This document shows, piece by piece, positions 7,957-17,258 of a DNA stretch of 22,117 nucleotides. Numbering within the stretch: the first letter of the stretch is position 1; each line of letters begins with the position of its first letter. Source of the stretch: Saccoglossus kowalevskii (Eukaryota > Hemichordata > Enteropneusta > Harrimaniidae); assembly GCF_000003605.2 (NCBI RefSeq), contig NW_003119425.1, forward strand, positions 2,233,867 to 2,255,983. Direction: 5' to 3'. The notes beneath the pieces were generated by a model. It did not search any database. It was not told where the DNA came from and worked only from the letters and a program-made list of their open reading frames with translations. The position numbers and the translations under genes are program-made.

Positions 7957-10900
7957 GTAATGTTATTTAATAGTTGTATGATCTGTCTTAACATATGTTG
8001 TAAATTTCATATTCCCAAGTTTATTTGAATTTAAGTATGCTATTTTGTAGTAGACCTTTCAGTTATGTCTGTACATAATTTGTGTAAATATCGTCTCGTC
8101 TGCGTGTTTGTTGACAGTTTGTTGTGACGGCCGACTGCACCTGGAGTGAAGGTGTCAATGACCGATGAAGTTACAGCTGATAGACAACTGTCAGTATCGT
8201 GGGCCGGTACTCTTCTCCCATTCTAGATTAAGCACATTTATTTTGACAAAACATTGTTACAAAATTTATCTCACCACCGCGCGTACTACTTTTTGTACGT
8301 TGCTAGCGCCAGTATTTTTGCACTAGTAACATACCCTTCGATTTTACACAGCCCCTCAACCACAGGCGCTCGGAACGTTTCTTGGATAATAAAAAATGAC
8401 CTAAAGTTAAGTAGGGTCGGCATAGTTAATCAGTCGCCGGTACATTCGCCTACCACTCATATAACACAAGGTAGGAAAGCGTTGACACCATGACATCGAA
8501 ATTTCCCGAATATAACGCGATTTTCGAAACTACATTTCGGTCATTTTTTTTTATCCAAGAAACGTTCCGATCGCCTGTGTCAACAACTGAGGGACTGTGA
8601 TTTTTTTTAAATACATGCATTTATAAATCACACAATTGTATAATAATAACAACATGTAGCAGGCAATGCCTGGTAAGTAATTTTACCATAGAACGTTGAA
8701 GCGTGTGAACTGCAGAAGTTGGGTTATTAGTTCACGAGCAAGTTCAGTGAAATTCAAGATAGAGCCATACACGATTTGTGTGTCACCACTGATCAAAATA
8801 ATGCTCAATACTATTCAAAGTTGAACTATTTTCAGTCTCTTGCTAGAAAACAGTTGCCTTATCATTGAACAATATCCCACCTCAATATTCTGAAGATGCT
8901 TTATCATAAATGCGCTGTCTCGATTCGCATAATTTGTGAAACAACCAAATAAAATTGCATCGCCCATTGACTAGAAGAGCACTGTTTTCAAACTATTAGG
9001 AAATATACTGGCCTTAATGAATGATTTTATTGCGTGTTGATTGCATTCAATCAAAAGAATGGGTTTGTTGTGTCTATAGTACAACAATAACAATTTGGTA
9101 AGTTGTAAACAAATCGTAGAGAGTATAAATTTTCTAATGAATGGCTAATAAAGAACAAATCACAAAATTCATAATTATCAAATCAGCAAAATGCATATAT
9201 AGAATGTTTTTAAATATAAAATATTTTTAAATATGAATGAATTGATAATATGGATAGCATCAGTGTATAATAGTCTTGGGAATGCAGTTTTTAATTGTCA
9301 ATACTTTAGATTTATACAGTTATTCAGGAAAAATTAGAGTTTGGTGATTAGGGGTCTATATATTGCAAGGGTTTTGGTATCGTTCATAGTGTGAAATATT
9401 GTTAAAAATAATTACTTTCCAGTGTAATATTCAAAATGATGATGTATATGGATATTTTTGTTCTTATATCCATAAGATCTGCAAATCGTGTGAGCTCATC
9501 AGCATTCAGCCGTTACTATACAGGTAGTAATCCTTGAAATCAGAACCCAAACCGGAATGTGGATACACTAAACCTGCTTTCGTAATTTTATTCATATATT
9601 ATAACAGTGTTTGAGATTTTGATTCTGAGTTTGTGTACATTTTCAGGACAAGTAAAATTGCAGTATTTGGTAAAAAAAATTTCATAAATTAGTATTGACT
9701 TAACTAGGAACATTTTTTCAACAATTTTCTGAATCTACAGGTGGTTCTTTCATCCAGTAAAAATGAATTATTTTTTGCGATGGTTAAATATGTTTTATCA
9801 AAACCAAAGTTTTCAGTGAATTAGTGAGCAAGTTTCTGAAATTTCTGCCCAGTACTTGTGAGACTTTCTGTAATTTGTTTTTTTATTTGTGTGATTCAGA
9901 TAATGCGCATGCATGTTCAATATTTTCAAGAACACTGTCACAAAACCAATTCTAGAAAATAAACAACATAAATCTATAATATCTTTAATTTCATCCATTG
10001 TTTTTCAGCTGTCCTACAAAAGCCACCATCAGGACGAGTTCATTTCAGTATAAACCCTGCCATACATCATCATGCTAGAGAGCCAAATATCACTAGTTCT
10101 CAACATCTTTTATTTGATCCATGTGCCTCTCAGGCTGTAAAATATCCACATAGAACAAGACCGTTGAGTGCAAAAGCATCACTGGGTAGTGTTAAAACAT
10201 CAAGTTCATTACCAGAACTCAATACAGATTATGTACAGTATCAAAGACAAAGGATTTTAACCCGTAGCCAGCAGCAACAGACAAATGCGGAATTACATGC
10301 AGTTGGTGTAAATAAAAAAAAGATTTTCTGGAATCGTGAGGGATCTACTGAAGTGCCATCAACTTCATCAAAACATTTATTGTTTGAACCTGTTTCAAGG
10401 CAGATATCTGCGTCTTCAAATTCACATGACAATCAAAGAAAGAAAAGGCCGCAGAGCGCCAAAGCACGGCTTGAGCACAATGATAAACCATCAAATGCAC
10501 GAGTTCAGAACAATCGGAATATAAATTTTAATGTGATTCATCAACCTGGACATTCTAATGGTGTAAGAAGACCACAGTCTGCAAAGGTGAAAGAAACTAC
10601 CTCTTTGATCAGTCTTAGAAAAAGACCAACATCTGCCAAAGCTAGGCTTGATAGTGGTGTATCAAAGGAACCTTTAAAAACAAAAACATTAGAACTGGAA
10701 ACACATGTAGTACCTAAGGAGAAATCTAGAAGTGTGGAAGATGAGAAAGGGCTGGAATTCCCATACAAACTTGTAGATAAGAAAGATGCAGTTGTGATTC
10801 CTACAGAAGAAGTAAAATGCAACCAGAAAAGGAAAGATATACCGAAAGGAATATCTATGTTAGCTCCTTACTTGACTGAGAATATTCCACCAGAATGGTG

Positions 10901-13900
10901 AGTTCATATGCTACATCATGTAATTTCATCAGATTGTATAAAAAACATCCAGACTGTTTATTCAGCAACCCTTTTCAGTGCATATTTTTTCCTTAAGTCA
11001 CATTTATCACAATTCTTCTTATCACAATTTGACATATTGACGTACCTGTCATACTGAAACATAACATAACTAATTTCTAACAATTGTAAACTGATCAAAG
11101 CTTCAGTGTTTCCTACCTGAATAATTTAGTGTGAATTAACTAAAGCTTTAATTATTTGTTCATACCTGAAAAATTTAGTGTGAAACAACTAAAGGTTTAT
11201 TTGTTCATAATAATTTCATGTGTTTAAATGAATTTTGCAGCTAATTGCATCTACTTAATTCGTATCACAATTTTAAAGTAATTTTGACTTTAAGTATTAT
11301 TGCATGGATTAATAAATATAAAAAAATGCAGCTCATGCATCTTTCATGCTACTGTGAAATTTTTCCATGATGCAGACTTCAAAATGGCTGTTGGCGAGAC
11401 CTGCATTTAAAAACAACATGAGCAGATGACCAGTTCAGCCATCATGTAATATTAAACCCCACAATATTGTTATTTGTAGGTGTGGTGTAGACCCAGCAAG
11501 TTGTTTAGTATTTCTACCATCTTTGCTATGCTATATAGATGATGATTTACCACTAGTACCACCAATACAACAATCTTCTGATACAATACCATACTCTTCA
11601 GTGCAGGAACCTACAAAACCATATGTAAGTAATCATAAACTGAATTTAGTGATTTGTACATAGATATACTGTGTACTTTAAAATACTTTATTTTAGTTGG
11701 AATAAATTTTCGCTGAAAAGACTTTTTGGGTGTTTTGTGTGGAATTTATTTTCACTGATTTTTGACAAGTTGAATGTAAAATATAGGAAAAAAGTTATAT
11801 TCGGTGGATGTTATTTTCACTGAATCATTCCTTCAGCAAAAATAGCGAAAATTAATTCCAAGCAAAAATAAAGTATTTTACAGTATGAAAAAAATCCATA
11901 AAGACGTACTTGTATAAAAATAAATGATGATGTCATAACTCAAAAAATACGATGACAACATATGATTTTGTATACTGTAGCACTTCTCTTATGGAACTGC
12001 ACGTATAGAATAGAATAGAATAGAATAATGCTTTATTAATACCTTAAAGAAAGAGTTAACATTTCCTTTTAGGTTTTCAGATTAATAAAGTAAATAATAA
12101 AAGTACATGAAATGTAAAAATTGATTTAAAAAGAATTCAAATTCATATATGTAACTAGAAGTCGCATTTATTGTATAATGCAGTGTTGTTCACCAGGAAT
12201 TGAATACGTGGGGTGTAATTATTCCATCAGTTTAGAAAGTGTGAGACAATTACCCATCCATGTGGAACTAAAGACTGAAAAGCAGTATGTTGTTCCCCTT
12301 ATAGTGAAGACCACTGTACTCAAATGTTTACTATAATATTGGAATTTTATTCTACACTTGTATTTTCTTACATTTTTGTGAAACAATTTATCTCATGAGA
12401 GTAAAAAACCTGGGACAAAAAATTAAACCATGAGGCAAATTTTTCATGTCTCACGTCTGGTGAGAACACTGTATACACTGTATATTGAAATCAAATGTGA
12501 TTTATATTTTGACCTTAGACACACCTCTGTCATCTATGTAAGCACATGAAGCAAGTACAATATCCCTAATTGCTGGATTTTTTTACCAAATCCTGTAACT
12601 GGTATTTTTTTTTTTAAATTGAAATATTTATTAATGTGGATGAAAATATGTAATAAGATGAATTTGAGCATGGACAAAATTTTTTACTTGTATATGATAT
12701 TTACAGAAATATCATTGAAATATTATCCAATTTTTAATAAATTTAAAAAAGTTATTAATGAACCTTTGAATCTGTTGCTTCTGCTAGGATCCAAAGAAAC
12801 TATTTCACTATACAATGGTAAGTTAACACTTAATTAATTGTCTTTGATTCATCATTACAATAGATTCAACTATATTTGAGATTAATTTACATGACCCATC
12901 TGCATAAATATACATACTGCAATTAATAATTCTTGTATGATGTTGGACACGAAGAAGGATATTTGGTGTAATTGACTTTGATTTGAGTACCGATAATATA
13001 CATTGTTTGTTTGTTTCAGAATAAAAACAAAGGAGAAGATGAATCTGTACTTTGTGATGATGTAAATATTTATTCCAAAGATGGGACATTACTACATGAT
13101 CACAGGTTGGTTGGTTGTCTATAAGATATGTCTGTTCATTGATATGTAACTACATTATCACAGACTGACATGCACCCTATTAGTCATACTCACAGAATTG
13201 TTTTCATATATAAATTAATTAAGAATACATGTAATATAATTATTATAAGTAATAAATGATTACCCTGGCATTATTTACATCTACATGTACCTGCTACATT
13301 TCATAGGCATGGATAACTCCTTGTCATTGCAACATTCAGTCATGAAAAGTGAATGTGAGTATCCAGATTACTCTAGTCCCAATGCATATGTAGTCCTAAA
13401 ACAGGGACTTACAATGTATTGTTTCACTGCTGTGTGTCCATTTGTTCATCTGTCTGTCCAACCACACCTTTGTCTCCTGGGCTGATTACATTCATTCAGG
13501 CAATGTAGGATCACATAAAATTGTCTTTGTATATGTGGTACTCTCGTAATAATCTCATAATCAAAACAGTGCAACTCTTTTACAGTATATACCGGTATAC
13601 AGCACATAAATGTTATTTCCATGTTGTAAGCCTTTGCTCATTTCTAGTGTTTTCTTCTGCTTCAGTAAATATAATGGTAGAAGAACTAGAGATGTTATTG
13701 AACAGGAAATTGAGGATTTGGAGCAATTATTACAAGGTACGTCTCTCTGTCATTTACGCCTGTTAGCATTGTATGACAAAAATGTCATGCATCACAGTGA
13801 AAGGTTTTAATTGAAACCTTGGTTGACACAAAGAAGAGTACATTGCTGAAAATTCATAGCTATGAATTATGTGTTGCCATTTGCTTTTTTAGCTCCGCTG

Positions 13901-14212
13901 TCGACTTTGTCGAGCAGAGCTTATCATATGAGTGATTGCCCGTCGTCCTGTGTCCGTTGTCTGTGTCAACTTTTTACATTTTCAACTTCTTCTTGAAAAC
14001 TACAATTCTTATTGCTTTGATACTTGGTGTATATGTACCTTGGACAGACCTCTCTTAGATTTGTTCATCTCGTGATGATATCTTCAATTCTCTAATTTTG
14101 CTGAATATTTTTGTCATTTTTGGTAAAAGTGGTATTTTCAACTTTTTGGTAAAAGTGGTTTTTGACTCCCATGTGCGAAGCACATAATGGGAGTCTTTGC
14201 AGTTAGTGTGTC

Positions 14213-14244
<32 letters not shown>

Positions 14245-17213
14245 TCCGACTGTTCCACTGCTATCTCAAGAACCATACATCGGTTTTTGATGAAACTTGG
14301 TGCATAGATGCTCTGGGCCAATGCGCAGATTTGATTAGGTTTTGGTAAAAATCCATGCTTGTTAATTACCTAATTTGCATGATAATTAGCTAATTTTTAG
14401 CTGTTCTATGACTGTTCCACTGATATCTAAAGAACCACTCATTGGATTTTGATGAAACTTGGTACATAGATGCTCTGAACATATGCGCAGATTTGATTAG
14501 TTTTTGGTAAAAATCCGTGCATATTAATTACCTAATTTGCATGATAATTAGCTGATTTTTAGCTGTTCCATGATTGTTCCACTGATATCTAAACAACCAC
14601 TCATTGGATTTTGATGAAACTTTATACATACATGCTCTGAACTAATGCTAGGTTTTGATTAGTTTTTGGTAATAATCCGTGGATACTAATTACCTAATTT
14701 GCATAATGATTAGTCAATTTTCGGTTTTTCCACTGATATCTCAAGTACTAATCATCACATTTCAATGAAACTTGGTACATAGATGTCATATGACACTGCA
14801 CAGACCTGATAGTTTTTATGGTAATATCAGTACATATTAATTACCTAATTTGCATAATTAATTAAATTTCAGCATTTGATATAAGTACTAATCATCACAT
14901 TTCAATGAAACTTGGTACATAGATGTCATATGACACTGCACAGACCTGATAGTTTTTATGGTAATATCAGTACATATTAATTACCTAATTTGCATAATTA
15001 ATTAATTTTCAGCATTTGATATAAGTAGTGAGCATTACATTTCAATGAAACTTGGTACTTACATACTCAAGGACTATGCAGAGATTGATTGTTTCCGATA
15101 AATATTTGTGCATATTAATCACCTAATTTGCATAATTAGTTAATTTTCAGTTTTTCCACGGGTATCTCAAGTACTAATCATCGCATTTCAATGAATCTAG
15201 AATTATGCAGACCCAATTAGTTTCCGGTAAATATTTGTGCATATTAATCACCTAATTTGCATAATTAACCAACTTTCACACTGATATCTCAGGTACTAAA
15301 CATCACATATCAATGAATGTACATGGATGCTGTAGGACAATAGACAGACCTGGATAATTGTGGGTTAAAATCTGTACATATTAATTACCTAATTTGCATA
15401 ATTAACCAATTTTAAGCTTTCACACTGATATCTAAATTACTAACTATTCCATTTCAATGAAACTTAGTACAAAGATGCTCTAGGACAATGTACAAACCTA
15501 ATTAGTTTGGGGTAAAAATCAGTTCATATTAATTCCCTAATAAGCATAATAATTCATAATTTTTTGGTTCTAATCACATTTCAATTAAACTTGGAAACAT
15601 AGATTTTCTGTTACATTGCGCAGACCTCATTAGTTTTACACTCAAATCTGTTCATATTAATTTTCTGATTTGCATAATTAGTTTTCAGCTAAGTAATTTC
15701 GAATTATATTTAATGTGTCTCCAATACTCTCAGCACATGGGAGTTCTTTCTAAGCTTTCTTTGATTTCAACTTCTTGTTGAAAACAGCGAGTCCGATTGC
15801 TTTGATACTATACATATTGTTCGTTTTCTAATGATATCTTAAATTCTTTAATTGAAATGTGCATTGCTAACAGTGGAGCTATCTCAGCCGACAGACTTCT
15901 TGTTTTATTTCAGAGTATTAAAATTGTAATTGATTATTTACACAACATTTATATGCATAATGTGCGTCAATGGAACTTGATAGAGTAATCAAGGCCAGAC
16001 TCAAAAAGTAACTTGCTTAATGAAATTTAGTACATGTACAATTTTGAGGGAAGGAGTGATATTTCGACAGTTTGTGACTCTGTTGTTCCAGTGCAAGATG
16101 TTTGTCGTGAACATTAATATTATTATTAATTTCGGAGTTATTATCGTTATATTTGATGTTATACTGATAACGCTGATATCCAAGTGTAAATGCATAAATT
16201 ATGTTAGTTAGGGTTAATCCATGCCTGCGCTTGGTCGGCAATGACCAAACAGTGTTTGTTTTACTTCTGCTTGAGTTCAGTTCAAGTTCTGTTTTTACCG
16301 CATTCCTGTACCGGTCAAATACTTTCTTACCTCTGTATTTAGTGAAGTCGTTTTTTGAAATAAATGGTCTACATGTTGCATATTGTATCGTTATCAGAAG
16401 ACCGGTCTGTATTTCAATGACACTATTCAATGTCCCTATTGGGATTAGTTAATATGTTTAAATCATTCCCTGATTTCATTTCGAATAAAGAAATTTACAG
16501 GGAATAAATCTTCCTTCTTTGCTTCATAAATTGAAACGAAAAAAATTTACACTATCTACCGCTCGATATTCACTTGAAAAATTTCCTGTTTAGTATTATG
16601 TTTCTGTTGTTGTCTGGCTGTAAAGGTATACACTGTAAACTTTAAATATTAATCATTGTGTCTTCTATTCAGGTATTGGTAGAGCAGAGAGTGATAATAT
16701 AATAGTGCAATATCAGTATGATATTAATTTGTTACAAAGAGAAGTCAGAAAAACACTTCGACAAACCAGACAGTAAGTTTGAATGAAGATTATTACAGAT
16801 ACTCGAATCAGATTACATTTTGTTTGGTTTATATCATAGATGAAGGAAAGGGATGTACAAGAATATCTGTTCAGATCTTTGTAGTAACGTTTTATATTAC
16901 CGTAGTTATAAATGCCTCGTGTGGCTCATTTATGATATCTGTGATTTTTACCAGTAATTAGGTGAAGGGAAATGTATTATGTGAGTAGAAAGATGTCAGT
17001 TGTACTTTGTTGCCATAAAGTTTTCTTGTCACCTTTCACAAACTTGTCTAAATTTTTCCATATTTTGTTTTTGAAATTTTGAGTTAAAAATTGATCCGCA
17101 ATTAAGAGAAATTCTAAGTATGTTACTATAGCAGTCTATACATCGAATGCAGTACCAACGATTGACGAAAGGATTACTAGTACCTGATGAGCATTTTTTG
17201 TATGACAACGTAT

Positions 17214-17258
<45 letters not shown>

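Larger units (their letters stand above)
14160..15744 (+). mobile_element. Composite tandem-core element, right copy, nested
   Basis: Order: hairpin cap (14164-14195, GACTCCC...GGGAGTC), TG microsatellite, then core units whose TGAAAC landmark falls at 14291, 14453, 14615, 14766, 14906 and 15046 (spacing 162, 162, 151, 140, 140), then more diverged units to about 15700, ending in AGCACATGGGAGT, which repeats the inner half of the cap. It is in intron 5 of the RPxSAK gene. No open frame of note. Confidence 0.85.
13891..15880 (+). mobile_element. Outer hairpin-capped element, split by a nested insertion
   Basis: It begins with AGCTCCGCTG in a hairpin (13891-13922, CTGTCGAC facing GTCGAGCAG) and ends with CAGTGGAGCT (15871-15880), whose reverse complement AGCTCCACTG matches the start at 9 of 10 bases. 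Left piece 13891-14159 and right piece about 15745-15880 share TTCAACTTCTT(C/G)TTGAAAAC and ATTGCTTTGATACT. The inner element lies between them. Non-coding. Confidence 0.65.

Noticed and set aside
8254-8493. Plus-strand open frame of 79 codons
   Set aside because: It runs across the left arm and loop of the fold-back element in an intron and has no similarity that I recognise.
10241-10822. Other-frame open reading frames across exon 2
   Set aside because: Shadows of the real frame, which has splice sites, phase and repeated protein motifs.
14055-14321. Minus-strand open frame with a Thr-His repeat
   Set aside because: Translation of the TG microsatellite beside the hairpin cap.
13891-15880. 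Autonomous transposon with transposase or helicase
   Set aside because: No long open frame or catalytic motif on either strand in any of the repeats; all look non-autonomous.
16017-16430. Minus-strand open frame of 137 codons in intron 5
   Set aside because: No recognisable domain, opposite frame also open, no start context or splice partners; typical of chance in AT-biased DNA.
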